64,000 bases of DNA from Apostichopus japonicus (Eukaryota; Echinodermata; Holothuroidea; Aspidochirotida; Stichopodidae): the NCBI RefSeq assembly GCF_037975245.1, contig NC_092572.1, forward strand, positions 24,835,989 through 24,899,988, read 5' to 3'. A model generated the notes under the pieces. The model saw only the letters and a program-made list of their open reading frames with translations. It was not told where the DNA came from and ran no database searches. The translations under genes and the position numbers were made by a program. This document shows, piece by piece, positions 49,380-63,000 of this stretch. Positions within the stretch are counted from its first letter, which is position 1, and each line of letters starts with the position of its first letter.

Positions 49380-50780
49380 CGTGGAGGCATACAAGATATT
49401 TTATTGGTACGTACTCAACAACAGGCTTAAAGACTTAACCAGTTTATATTACTAAATAAAATATATCTTTTCGAGATCACAACCCAACCAGTACGTGGGT
49501 AAATGTATTTACAGATGAAGGACAATACTAGCGTTTGTTGGCACTAGTCTTTCTCACTACTTGCTTTGCTTAAGAAAACATAAAAGATATATATAATACA
49601 AACGCCCACATGAAACACACGGTATAGCGCTTGTGAGCCTCCTAGTGAAGTCGAAATTACAATTATCGAACCCCCTATGGAATGTGACAACAAATATGAC
49701 GTCTTAAAAATACACCTAGTTTCTTGCTACTTAAATGCACTTAGCGCACCGATAGTTTTATTGGAATTCCCTAGGTGTGCGAACAATATCCCCCGTCACC
49801 CCAAAGATACCCGATTTTACCTTCCAATGACAAACAATTAAACCTAGGAGTCATGCCAAGCACATAATCGTGTGATAGAATAAATATTCGGATGGTCCAT
49901 GTGTGGACCATTTTTTTAGAGAATCATTATTCGAGATAGGAATACACTAGAGAGCTTCCCAAAGCTTTATTTTGCACATAAGACAGCCTGCATCAATAAA
50001 CAACATTTTTCCGAGGGGGTCACATGGACTTTTTTTTTTTTTTCGTCTTCAAAGATTTGTTTACATTCAAAGAACCGGTCGTTTTGACCTTTTTTTCAAA
50101 AAAATGTTGAGAACAATGAAAAATGTCAGTCAACTGACCCTATCTCATACAACTAGCTAAGACATACAAGGAATCAAATCAGGAGCCTCACAGGCATATG
50201 TAGAGAGATGGCTCTACATTTGGAGAAAATATGTCAAAAAATACATATTTTCGGTCTAAATTAGGGCCAAAACACGGACCATATTCCCAAATTATTTCTC
50301 CAGAATGCCTCACCCTACAGAGTAGATTTTTAGCTCTCCAGAAGCGCCACACTGAAAAGCTGGGCTACATAGAAACCATTTAGCAATAGCGCCTCCACTT
50401 GGTAAGTAATCCATAGCAATTCAACTCGAGCATTTCTACGGTATAGAATTTCGGTCAGCCACAGTTGATATGCTTCGCGTCGTTAGGGTCAATGCAATCA
50501 CTCACGTAATTGAAACGGTAACTATTTAGCACATATTATCATGGCTAAATACGTCTCAGAGGCGTTAGACCTTCTTTTTATGGGCAATTTGACCATCCAG
50601 CCGTTGGAGAAGAAGATTCTGATGATGAAATTCTGAAATTCTGATACGGTAAGCCGCATAGTTGCACACTATATGTACTATGTATTGTGTATGTAGCGCA
50701 ATTGGTATATATAGACTTACCGTTACGCGTGGCTACCATTGTATTACAGAATACATTTGTTTGTTTGGAGGGGGGGGGGG
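49380..50780. other. No recognisable gene
   Basis: Unassigned sequence ending in a G17 run at 50768. Confidence 0.35.
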
Positions 50781-50782
50781 GG

Positions 50783-51110
50783 GGGAAATCAGTCATATTC
50801 CTCACATTCAAACATCAAATTATATTTTACTTATGAAATAACATGTCTTGAACTCATCAAACTATCAAAAGTCCAGCAAATTTCATCAAAATAATTTCAA
50901 ATGGGCAAAAAAAGTACATTGTTTGTATCATAACCTTATTTGCATATTTACATATCTAATTAGCTTAATTATAAAAAAAAATATAAAATTTAAAACCTCA
51001 TTTCAATACCTATTTGTCAATACTTGGGTCCCTATTGACAAAATGAACAGATTTTAAGTAATTACAATGTGTAAATATATATATCCCCCCAGGGGACAAT
51101 TATATGATAC
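50783..51110 (-). repeat. Dispersed ~340-bp repeat, copy 2 (inverse)
   Basis: Inverse copy of 26830-27190; see that entry for landmarks. It abuts the outer end of the Gypsy 3' LTR, so the retroelement may have inserted into it. Confidence 0.8.
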
Positions 51111-51472
51111 CAATGGAGGTTAAAAGGTTATTAAGTGGTCGCAGCTTACAGAAAATAGGCGTTCTCTCGGATCTCTCTCTGTCAGAGGCCAATCTCGGAA
51201 TACTTTTTGAGCGTGGTGAGCTCAAACTAATAAAACAAACTGCGCTACCACTAACAAGGGGAAACATCTCAAATTCGGCTGCTGATTCAGCAAAGTTTAC
51301 AAACAAAACAGGGGTAGGATTTTCATTGGCTGTCCCCACCTGCAACTCGCAAAAGCTCTACACATATCTTTAGAGAGAGGCCATCGACGGGTAGAACCGA
51401 GGGAACGCTCATTCTACAACGATAATATTATAATAACAATTTACTAAAAGGGATACATTTCCGTTACACTAC
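51105..51472 (-). mobile_element. 3' LTR of the Gypsy element
   Basis: Minus strand: the purine tract aagaggggggtag (51473-51485) is followed directly by TGTAACGGAAATG at 51472, the classic polypurine tract/LTR junction. The LTR would end near 51105 (...ttggtatca). The end toward 51100 is not fixed because no 5' LTR is in the window. Confidence 0.65.
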
Positions 51473-51622
51473 CCCCCTCTTATAAAAGACAAATGCTACC
51501 ACGCATTTACGAATTAAGCTTACATCTTTAAGAACTCTTTTACATATACAACTTGAAAGAAATACAAAATAATGTAAGTAAAAGTATAAAACTAAGAGCT
51601 AATATTCTCCACCACGTTTACT

Positions 51623-52330
51623 TCAGTTGGCCGGCCCCTCTGCAGTCTCCTTGGTTGCTCGGAACACCGTCCCATCTGGATGGATTGCCGTCTCCGTCAG
51701 TGTTGTTAGTCTAACCCCGGTTTCAAACCTTCTCACCTTCCATTCCACCTGCGTTGCGCTGCATGGGAGCACCTTACTTTTCTCCCTCCACTCACTGACT
51801 CGCATCCCAGGGTCCGACGTCTCCCCACGGAACAGTCGAGGGTCTGGGCCAGGTCTTTCCGGTATTAAAGTGGGAATCACGCTGGTCTTGCTTGGAGATT
51901 TGTGGCGGTGTACTGGGCTCTCTGGGGTCGGAATTCCTTTTGCAGCCTGCGGTGTTGGGGGTCTTGATAAGGAGGACAGTGGTGACCCCAGTAGGTCCTC
52001 CAGGGCTGGCGCATACACAGATGTCACCCTTTGTACCTTGGGTGGCTCTTTGCCGTAGTCTTTGTTTTCATCGTTGCGATGGTCCTTCTTCCCTTTAGCC
52101 TTCGGCTCTAACTTTCGATGCTTGGCATCGGAGTGTCTTTGTACATCTGTCTTTCGGTCACTCTGGTACGCGCAGGTTTCGCAATGGAATCTCTTCCTAC
52201 TGTGCTCCTTCTGGAAATGTGATTTTAAATCTGCCGCACTGGACTGCCTTTGTCTACAGATTCTGCAGCGGTATTCTTTGCACCTCTCTAGTCCTCCATC
52301 GCTCTACTCTGTCTCGTCCTTGCGCTCCAT
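51623..52330 (-). CDS. Post-pol ORF of the Gypsy element with two C2H2 zinc fingers
   Basis: A 236-codon frame downstream of pol and upstream of the LTR, minus strand. It starts at ATG 52330 and has one in-frame TAG at 52306-52304. Two adjacent classical fingers follow, each C-x2-C-x12-H-x4-H: CRICRQRQSSAADLK.SH....H and CETCAYQSDRKTDVQ.RH....H. Then come a Lys-rich stretch (KLEPKAKGKKDH) and a Pro/Ser-rich tail. It is not a membrane-type env: no signal or TM segment. A nucleic-acid-binding accessory protein, or a captured host finger, is inferred. Confidence 0.6.
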
Positions 52331-52384
52331 GCTGTATCAGTCAGTGTTTGTATCTGAAAGGAAAAAGGAAAAGATTCAATTTGA

Positions 52385-54251
52385 TTAATGGAATGTAATC
52401 TTGTCTGTTCTAATACAGTCTTGGAGCCAGGAAGGTATTCGACGCAGACGACTTGACCGTCTTGGTGTACGTGATCTTCTTGTGACCTTGAATTTTCCTC
52501 TCTCGCATCTTTTATCTTGACTGTCTCTGTGCCTATCTCTCTTTACCAGTACAGGTTTTCTGATTCTCAACTTAGGGTTCTGGTCGGTTTGAACTGCAAC
52601 ATTCACTAGAGTCTTTAAATTCTGCTTGTGGGTCATCTTGCTAATATCGATTGGAATCTCGCCTGGATATAGCTTGAGACGATTGTGGTGGACCACAATT
52701 GCCTTGCTCTTTTTACTTTTCCTTATTCTGTACGTCACATCGCTCAACTGGTCTGTGATGAGGAAGGGTCCTGTCCACTTCGGTTGTAGTTTTGGGCTAA
52801 GTCCCTTGCGTCTCTGGGTTGTCTGTAACATGACAACGTCACCTTTCTTGTAACACCAGTCTTTGACATTTCGGTTATAACTTTTCTTTTGTCTCTCGCC
52901 CGCGATCTGCAATTTTTCTCTAGCACTCTCGTGGATTATCCTCAGTCTGTCTTCAGGGTCTTGGGCATAGCTGTGGAGTGTTTTTTTCAGTATTTAGTTC
53001 ACCCCTGTCGATGATGTGGTCAACGGGTAAAGGAATTTCACGTCCAAGCATCATTTCCGACGGAGAATGTCCAGTGGATTCGTGGATAGAGGAACGGTAT
53101 GCCATCATCACTAACGGAATGCATTTGTCCCAATTTTTCTGATCGCTGTCGACGACTTTCGATAACATTTCTTCCAAGGTACGGTTGAATCGTTCTACCA
53201 TGCCGTCACTCTGCGGGTGGTACGGTGTTGTTCTAGTCTTGTCCACTCCTAGCAGTTGACATAGTTCTTTAAAGAGGTTGGACTCGAAGTTCCTCCCTTG
53301 ATCAGTATGAATTTGCTTCGGAACGCCAAAACGACTCACAAAGTCTGTCACCAGGGCGTCAGCAACCGTTTCCGCACTTTGGTCTTTCAACGGGAAAGCT
53401 TCCACCCACTTGGTGAAGTAGTCGGCAACCACCATGATGTATTTGTTGTTTCTGTCTGTCAGTGGTAACGGTCCCAAGATATCGATTGCTATTCTTTCAA
53501 TTGGGATTCCAACCCGATAGGTCTGTAATTTTGCTTTCCCTTTCGTCGGGCCTTTTCTTGAACAACTTACCTTACACATCTTACACCATCGTTCTACCTT
53601 TCGTCTCCAGTTATTCCAGTAATATCTTTCCTGAACTCTATACATTGTCCTTCTTACTCCAAGGTGTCCGGAAGTTGGGTTGTCATGAAGTAACTGTATA
53701 ACTTCTTCTTGTAGACTTCGGGGGACTATGAACTGCCACGTGATGCAATCCCCTGCGTGGTTCTCCTATCTTCTACATAGAAGACCTTGTCGAACTTCCA
53801 ATCTGTCCCACTGAGCCCAATACGCTTTCAGTTCTTTCCCTTCAGCTGACACTTCTTCCCACGAAGGACGATCAACTTTGTTTTCTTTCCAAGTTAACAT
53901 CTTTCGTAGTTCTAGATCTTTAAGTTGTTCAGCTTTCAGGTCTTGATTGGTCCATTTCTGTAACCAGGGCCGGGGTACTTGAAGAAACTGCAGCGACTTG
54001 TTTTGTTTCCTTGGTTTCCCCGTCCACGGTCCCGTTACTTCTGTCGCAGCCATAACGTTGATCTGTCTTTTCTTCCCGTTTCCACTTGTGGGTCTTGAAC
54101 TCCATTGGTCCGTCTCGATCAATATCACCGGTTTCTGTTCTCGTACAATGTTGGCAATCATCCGAACATGGTCGTCGGGAGAGACCGTCTGCATTACCAT
54201 GGAAGCGTCCAGCACATTTAACTGTATGTAGATGTGATTTAACATTTTCAT
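52385..54251 (-). pseudogene. Ty3/Gypsy pol 3' part: H2C2 finger, integrase, GPF module
   Basis: Minus strand. 54251-53766 is the linker between RNase H and integrase; one in-frame TAG (53768-53766) interrupts it and the same frame goes on. H2C2 zinc finger: HDNPTSGH then WCKMC. Integrase core: AIDILGPLP, HTDQGRNF and GMVERFNR, the second Asp and the Glu separated by 35 residues (DD35E intact). After SPSEMMLGREIPLPV the frame shifts at an A7 run near 52983-52989 and continues at 52912 with VVML and the GPF motif KWTGPFLITD. It ends at 52385. Protease, RT and RNase H are missing, so the element is 5'-truncated at about 54255. Confidence 0.9.
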
Positions 54252-54810
54252 AGACGTTGGGGATTAATCTAATAAACCTATTAAAAAAAATTAAGAAAAA
54301 TTAGTAATCACTAACCTTACTAACACAGTTCCAATTTCAATTATATCCATAATCGCCAAGGTGATAGTTTAATTAGGTACCATTCCTTATTGGCTAAGGA
54401 ATTTACTAAGCTTCTTCTCTCGGATCACACCAGTACCTTTACTCCCATATGAAACAACTGTTAGCGCTATTAACTCCGTTTTGCTTGTATAAGGTGAGCT
54501 TTATACAGTATTTCATAAATGATTGTTCAATACCATATAGTTTTCTTGAAATCGGGTTGCGAGTGCGCACATCTGAAAATTCAATTGTTATATGGAAGAA
54601 AACAAAACTGTAACAATTGGCTTATTTAGTTAAAAATAATTTATTTCTTTTTCCGAATTTTCTTGATCAAACTCGATCAAATTACATCCAAGATATCAAA
54701 TGAATATAATATAAAATAATACAAACCAACAAATGACGTCTAGTCCTCATTTTTCTTTTAAATTTCAGAAGGCGAGCCTAAGAAATATTTCTCGGTGAGA
54801 GGTTAAGAGT

Positions 54811-55540
54811 AACAGTAAGAATTACTTTATTGATCCTTCAAATGAAACTAAAGTGCTTGAAAGGCAATGAAACATGAAAAGCAGAAAGCAGTTATTAAAT
54901 GAAAAGAAAGACAACCTAACTTTTAAAATTAATATCATGTGTTTTAATAGCCCGAGGAATAAAAGATACAGAAGCCTGTACCATTGCGCGGGATTACTTG
55001 TCTAATGAGTTGGACATGGAGAGAGTGATTACTGTCGGTCCAAAGGGACTCCAGCTTGCTACATACAAAGCAGTGATTAACAGAGTCCACCTCCTCCTGC
55101 ACGTCACCAATCACCCGTCCCGCCTTTATAATACATTTATTGTATCATTGCATGCCCAGAACATTGTAGTCAATAACGCCAAACCCCACACAAAACAGAG
55201 TTATAGAAAAATTGTAATAACTTGCCATCTACATTGAAAGAATAAAATTTCCTCAAGAAATACAATACAAAGTTTAATTTTTCAACTAAACGCTATTAAT
55301 ATGAACAGACCAATCCAGTTTGTGGTCGATATAAGCACCTAAATACTTGAAAATATCCACACGATCAACTCTACAGTTATTATTTATGACAGAGGCCAGT
55401 GAGGGTCTATGACGACGAAAGTATATCAACATCTCCTTCGTTTTATCTACATCAGTTCTAGCATTACTTAACAAAATTACCAACTTGAGAATTACCGTTG
55501 ATAAAACTAACATGGTGCATTTCCCGTTCAATCTTAATTA
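54811..55540 (-). pseudogene. 3' end of a CR1/Rex1-like LINE
   Basis: Minus strand, several frames: KTKEMLIYFRRHRPSL and IFKYLGAYIDHKLDWS (55440-55300; the usual KxKxM.I.F and KYLG..ID..L.W blocks after the RT core), LNFVLYFLRKFYSFNVD, AGRVIGDVQEEVDSV, then a relic of IPRSGR (IPRNGTG). The tail has gatcaataaagtaattctt at 54816. It is 5'-truncated and related to the LINE at 21740-23175. Confidence 0.75.
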
Positions 55541-55544
55541 ATTT

Positions 55545-56620
55545 CATTCCAATGATTTTCATATTCGATATTAATCAAGCACAAAGAACAACATGTGAAT
55601 CATTCAAACTGACTAATCATTGCATTAGATTAAACAAAAAAATATTATAAATATGTACGGTATGTAATTGTCACAGCTAGTCGGTGCAAAATGTTATCAA
55701 TTTCAAGCAAAATATATCTGAAGAATATATTTTTCAAACATAACACTCGATGTTTGACACTGGTAAGAAAGTTCATCACTATATAAAAATGAGATAGTTT
55801 GTCGCTTGAAACTTGACGTACCAAATAGTAAGTTGTTAACAGAACTACTATGAAAGCTGGATTTTAAACAAAACAGCCTAAAGCATTCGGCAAACCACAT
55901 GTGGAACCCAAACTGACATAAGTTTTAAAATCGAATTAGAAGTCAAATGAAAATCAAGAACAACTGTTTAAATTCAACATGAATACTGTAGGCATTTTAA
56001 ATTATAACATATTGAACTAATCATTTCATATTTGGTAGGAGTAATGAAAAACGCAAATTAAATATGCAGGAAGTGTTCCATGTCAGCAACAAAACAATAA
56101 ATAAATAATGAAACCAATATACTTTATTATTATATTATACTTTTTTATTACTTTCATGTATGTGGTTGCTTGAGAAAGTTAAGGATAATCTAAGAAACAG
56201 GGGAAATTAATTAATCTAATTATCAACAACTTAAAAGGATACTTTGGAAGTAATCATTCGCAGGATGCTATACTGTGGACGCACTTGTAATGTAAGTTTA
56301 CAAACAGAACATTCGGGAAATCTGAAAAATACATGTCAGCGTCCATGCGCAGTTCTTTTGAACATAAATATCCTCTGATTGGAAGACTTAAGAATAGTAA
56401 GCCTTGTCTTATCACATCCCATCCTTCCCTCCAACCGAGTTGTCTTCTCTACATTCGTGACATTAATGTAGTTTCAGCTTTCAAGCACCTGTAGGTACGA
56501 AAATAGAGATAAGCAGAACAATAAGACACTCTGGCCAGGTATTATCAACGAGCGGTTCATTCTGCATATAAGTTCTGAATGAGCTATCGCCCACGGAACG
56601 GCTTACCTAAACGCATCCAA
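55545..56620. other. No supported exon; expected 3' end of gene B
   Basis: Gene B needs at least one exon after 56892. A minus-strand frame from 56602 (after TTTAG) runs about 36 codons but has no counterpart in gene A and follows a microsatellite, so I do not call it. Confidence 0.35.
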
Positions 56621-56623
56621 CAT

Positions 56624-56624
<1 letters not shown>

Positions 56625-56704
<80 letters not shown>
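56625..56704. repeat. (CA)n(TA)n microsatellite
   Basis: About 15 CA units followed by about 25 TA units. Confidence 0.95.
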
Positions 56705-56707
<3 letters not shown>

Positions 56708-56891
56708 TATAGATATATATTTTTTCCCCTTGTTTTAAAATAAAAGTGTGATATTTTATTTTCATTAATGTAAGAATATGCTGTATTATGCAAATCCTCA
56801 CTCTACCAGAAAACTGAAATTTGCACATTGAATTGTTGATGTGAAAGTTATTAAAGGAAGTGATATGACATCAAACAGCAATCATGCAAAC

Positions 56892-57038
56892 CTTTGGACT
56901 AGCAGTTAACTGCATAAGCTTGTCCTGTTGCCCCACGAGAAATATACACGTCGGGATATCACGATGACGGCCCTTCCTCTCCAGGACAAAGTTACAAGAT
57001 TTCTCCTCTGAGTTTGAAACGACTTTAAATGATACTTC
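56892..57038 (-). CDS. Gene B UPA-like exon 3
   Basis: A 147-nt phase 0-0 exon, acceptor TTCATTTCCAG, donor GTTTGC. It reads EVSFKVVSNSEEKSCNFVLE, RKGRHRDIPTCIFLVGQQDK and ends TASPK. Homologous to 10134-9982, including the uncommon donor. Confidence 0.8.
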
Positions 57039-60000
57039 CTGGAAATGAACGGAATTGTTGACACAATATTAAATCAAAGACAATTAAAAAATGTTACTAA
57101 TTCGTATCATTCTGCCTACCATATTGACCGTTACTGTTAGCAACAGTGTCATATAGGTTTAACAATATTGTTCAAGAAAAAAGAAAGAAAAATAAACTAA
57201 TGATAGTTGAGTTCTTACCTTGGGGTTTTCCCTTGGAGTGATGTATTTCCAATTCTTCGAAACAATACGATGGAGATAGATGTATAGATGATTCCGTCCT
57301 TCTTTTAAGAATAGGTATTGCTTATGCTGTTCTAAAAGACTGTCATCCTTCAGATGTAGTTGCTAGTTATCAAAAAGAGGATTTAAATATCAATAAGTAG
57401 GTTGTATTTAATTATAAATAACCAAATATCTAAGAATTTAGCGTTCTTGAGTTAAATGTGTGAACGAGATCGACTTAATACAATAATTTAAAGAAACAGG
57501 AAAAAGTAAAATAAAAATGTCACTCCCATGTAGGTTATGTAGTGATATCACTTATACCATTGTTGTGATATTCTCACAGTTAATTTCATGTTATAAACTT
57601 GCCAAAGCCTCGTCCTATTCAATTGTATGAGTTCAGCCTTCGTTAGTGTTTGAATAGTACTAATTGAACATATTGTGTTTTCCATACAATCCGTCAGCTA
57701 TTCCATGTAACTAAGGTGAAGCTTCCTGTTACAGAGTATAACACACATCTCTCGGGTTGCCAAGTACCACATGACCTTCGAGAATGTAACATCTCGATAA
57801 AGTAACGTTTACCTGACTGTAGCCTGGAAGATCCGGATAATAGCCAACTTCTAAATTAACAATTCTGTCCCTGAGATTCATCGGTTTTCCAGCAGTATAA
57901 ACCCGGATTCGCTTGCCTTCTACAATGTTATCATCAACTCTGTAAGTCACCCAGCAGAAACTACGCAAGAAGATAACACAATGATCTGCCTTGAGTTGGA
58001 ACGCAGCGTTATGCAATTCTTCCCAATTCGGTTGGTATCCTGTATACGAATAATGACGGATCGATGACAGATTGTGTTTTATATGACATCATCAATTTCT
58101 CGTTATGAGAAAACTATGTTCTATAAATTTACAATGACATTACATGAAACTATTTACGAAGTAGAGTATCTTTCCTTTCCAAATCTACATTACTGATATG
58201 GATTTATTTAATTGGACCATCAATCTGACATGATAATCACGACGCTTCTAAAACTATAATATGACAGACAGGTGATTTGAATTAAGAAAGGCTTACAATT
58301 TAGTGACATTTTCTGAAAACCGATCAAAGTAGATCAAATGCCAGTCAAAAACTTATAGAAAAACACTTTTACCTTCCTTGTGATGACTGACGTAAACTTT
58401 TACAAGCTCTTGATTAACGTCTTGCTTTAACTTCAGGCAGTGTGGTAGAAAAAGTTGAACAGGACGTCTGAACTGAAGTTTGTTTGGGAGAAGTTCCACA
58501 GTCACAGAGGAATTATCCGTGAATGATTTCGAATGTGCCTCAAACCTGACATTAGATACAATGTTCATCTCGATGGAACACGGCTCTGTCAGAGCGTTGG
58601 GAGGGATTTCCAACTTCACATTTGTTCCGTGAATTCGCATATTTTGTCCATCTACGGACACCAACGACTGTGTACTCAGAGGAGAAGAGGTGACTGAAAC
58701 AGAAAATATAGAATGATAAATTTTTATGAAATGAGAGTAGTTATTAGAGTTGAAAAAAATGTAAGATAATATATAATAGTGTAAAGGAAAGTAAATTTTG
58801 GTAACAAGTAATCAATGTTCTATGCATAATGTAACTATTGATACGTATATAGCATATCGATTAATAAAATTATTAATTCACAGTTCATTATAGATGGTAA
58901 AGATTATGCGCAATGAAAATGATCAATCATAGTCTTATGAATAATTTTCCTGAGAACAGAAAAGAATAAACGACGCCACATCAACAACCATCATGAGCAC
59001 TTCCATTCTGCCCGTTCTACATTAACTTACTATTGAAAAAACAAGGTAAAAAGATAACTCAGGAAGGAATGAACTAATTTATCGACCAACGATTAATTAA
59101 TCAATTTACCTGAGCCCCTTGATACCGGTGAATTACGGGCATATGCAGCTGCCTCGGATTCAATCATTGGATCAGATGCTGGAGGGTTGAAATAATGTTG
59201 TCTTAATTTAGTCATTCCCAAATCAGAAATCTACAATAGAACAATGAAAAAAAAAACATGAATGAACTATTTCACATTTACTGCAAGTTTTATGTTAAAC
59301 AGAACAAAACACACATATGAATTAAACACAATGACATGTTTTGCATCAATAAGGCGGTTAATAGAAACAGAATGACCGTAGTATCAGTTATAGTTTCTGG
59401 AATTACTCGATCGCCTAAGGATGTCAGTAACAATATCATTAACGATACGAGTATATCAAAGTTACCTTTAAATTTGAAAGATGTTCTTGAGCATGTTCTG
59501 TCTCAAAGACGACGTCTCTGTCTTCATCTTCATCTACGAAACATGAGAAAATGATAAAAAACAGTAGTACAATATTAAAATGAAATGCTTTATAACTCGA
59601 AAAATTGAAAACATGGTAAGTGATGAGGAGCATGAATTAGATTGTAGTTCGTTCTGTCGATATTTGAATACAGACGTCTCACTAACAATGTACGTTCATT
59701 TGTCAAATATTATTGTTTCAGATTCATGAAATAATACGTGAATTATTTTGACTGTTGTTTGTTGAAAATTAAATTAAATAGTTCGTGCGATTATGACTGA
59801 TGATACTCCTGTAATTTCTTACCTCCTGACGAGTGAGGCTTCTTGGGGTGAATTTCACTCGTTGTGTCATAGTACTAAAAATGAAAACAAAAATATTCAT
59901 CAAAGTAATTATCACAGGCTTCTTCACTGACATCGTAATGACACAAAATAAACAGAAAATATGTTTATGATAGTATATAAAAGTTAGAAAGTCTAGCATT

Positions 60001-63000
60001 TTGATCCTTAATGAATCTTCTTCTGAGGCTAGCTGAAACGAAAGCAGACCAAAGAACAACGAATATAGCAGATTTAGACATGATAGTGAAGAGAACCGCT
60101 GACGGAAGTTTACAAGCGTCACGTGAATGAGCCGACGTAAACATCACTACAAAATAGCAAACTAACAGTCATGGGTGACAATATATGGTATCTTTTAACT
60201 GAAGTAAAAGCTGACATATACATGTTTCTATTTGAAAGTATAAAAACTTACTGTGGACTGGCCAAAATTACTAAAGGGTCAAAGATGTGAAATGTCAAAC
60301 AAAACAATATGCACGTAACATTCGGAGGGATACACTATCCTTTATTATTTAATGTATTAAGAGAATCGGGCCTCCATAAAGAACCCTTTTCAGAATATTT
60401 ACTAACATCTCTTCTAGCTAGTTTGCCAGCTGGACTAGCCAATCAATATTTCGAATAAATAAGTAAAATCCGAGGTTTTTAGGTTTTAATCAATAAGTCA
60501 AACCACCACAAAGCAATTACATCAATGTAGTTTTATAGATAGACTAGTCAAGTACAACAACAATACAAAAAAAATGAACAAAAGAAAATAGAGTATAACA
60601 TTGAACTTTATGTATGTGGTAAATACGACCACGACTCTGTGTCTGGATGATAAATTAGTGTGACACCGAGTTAATTGCAGCCAATAAATATTTACGTTTT
60701 TAAGACAATTTCGATCTGCATTTGAGTAATTCTCTTTAGATTTGGTAACATTATAGAACAAAAGTAACATGGTGCATTAAAGGCAGGAGTCTAGCTTATT
60801 TGGAAAAGTATATTCATACAATACATATATTGTCTTTTTGACATACCTCGGATACCTCTGATTCCCCGGAGGAATCAGTTTCCGCATCGGATTCTGACTC
60901 ATCTGAAGGCTCATATTGCTCTACCTTGCCTGAATGTTTTGATAGACAAAATAATGAATGCATTTGAAACTGTAAGAATAATTCATTTTTCAAGACTGAT
61001 GTCCTAAAACACGCTGAATATTCTTGAAAAGTATACTATAACTCACTGCATTAGTACTCACAAATGTAATACAAATAGGAAACGTAAATAGATCTATAGG
61101 ATGCGATTTGTTCAGGAAAGCAGTCAGCTTTCGTAGTGGGAAAGACAACAATGTAGCCTTGCCCAAATGTTTACGATTGTACAAATTTAACTTTAGTTTC
61201 GTGTTGTACACAAGATTTGAAAAGTAGAGGTATGTTTGTGTTGGTGGTGGTGTTGGTGGTGGTGAGGAGTGAGGGGGGGGGGGTTCGCGGTTTGAGATGA
61301 CTAAGTCCATAGTCAGATTTAAGTACGGGCATGACAGGAAGTGTCATCAGCAGACCCATTATTTCATAAACTCTAGAAGGTCTTCAGGACGTCTAGTAAA
61401 ACTAGGCCCAATATGTTTCATTCTGTTCTGTTTTCTCTCCTATATTTGTCTTCTCCGTTTCATCCCTGAAACTCTCAATTTGCTCACCCCTGTCCTTCCC
61501 TCACTACTTGTTCCCAAATGGTTACCTTTTTCGTACGACCTTTGACGTTGCACAAGCCCGCTTGCTGATGTAAAGGATGACACCTGCGGATTGGAATACC
61601 ATAATAATAATAAAAACCATATCTGCGAAATTTGAGACAACATATATGTACTCCAACTGGTGATTTTATTTTAAAAAACAAATTTAAAATGCATTTTTTT
61701 TACAGAAAGGAAATAAAGTTAGCTCAATGACTAAAGTTTGCCATATAGTTTATTAGAAAAAGATGAGTTGTATCTTCGTAATATGAGGATAGTTCTAATA
61801 ATAGGTCTAACTAACCCCAGAATCAGAAGAAGTTTCTGAACGACTGGATGATTTTCTGGATGAATCTTGATAAAAAACACTCGGTGCAGACTTCTGTGTT
61901 TTACGAGTTTCAACCGAACTTGCTAAATAATTGAGAAAATTGTAAAAATTATTGCAAATTTATTGAACATCCCCAACACATCTGTTTAGAGGGCGTACTT
62001 GATTTAACACGTGTTTATACCTCAGAAACATATCGATAACTTGATAGCTTAAATTCCTAGACATTTTTCTATTGTTTTGTTACTTTTGTACTTTATGTTT
62101 CAAAAGAATTACTTGTCCCTCCAAAGGAAATACATTATACGATTAGAAATTACATTTATTGGTCATTTTAGAAAGATTGTTAGCCATTTACATATCCATG
62201 AAAGATTAACTAGATATTGTCACTATTGAGCAGAGCCTAGTTTTTTAGAGGTTCAAATTGCAATCAACATTTCGGAATGTGTGACATTATACACTTTACT
62301 GGTACGTGATCGTAAAAAGAGTTACCAGGCAGAGCTGTGTTATGTTGGTATCGTGAATTTAAGCACGTAGGCCTATCTCTTTTTTTTTTCTATTCATGCA
62401 CAATGCTTTAAAAATTGTTAAGTGAAATTAAAAACAACGAAAACATATATGAAACGTAATGGAAGAGAAACTTAGAATGACCATTACCTGAATGTGCACT
62501 CGTCTTTTTCTTGCTCTGTGAAGATGAATATAAACAGTGAAATGTCTCATACCATGAAAAGACAAAGTGACACATACTTTTTGTTTATCTTACATTTCTG
62601 CGAAATAGTACGATCTCACTTGTAGATCGAATTGCTCATGTTTCCCATTCTTTCAAGATGTTTTGCATTAAACGTATTTAAACTATTTACATCTTTAATG
62701 GATTTCCTGTTGCATATAGATCACTTTAGCATTTTGTACTCACTGATTTTATTTTGTGCATTTACCATATAACACTCACCTTGTCTGATACGTCACTAAC
62801 ACGTCGGGTGATTTGTAACTGGTTTTGAAAGAATTTGATGGTCTTCTTTTGAGATTTTACCTCCTTTTTTAGATCTATAAGGAGTTCTTTCTCCTGCAAA
62901 AATGCAATTATACATTGGTTCATTTATCATAAAGTCGAATAATACACCGGTGCTGTGGCATCGTGGATTAAGGAGGTGGCATTTCAAGCAATGAGGCTTA

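Noticed and set aside
51627-52098. 143- and 68-residue plus-strand frames
   Set aside because: Shadows of the Gypsy post-pol ORF on the minus strand.
56494-56602. 36-codon frame after a TTTAG, possible last exon of gene B
   Set aside because: Directly beside a CA/TA microsatellite, no counterpart in gene A, poor pyrimidine tract.
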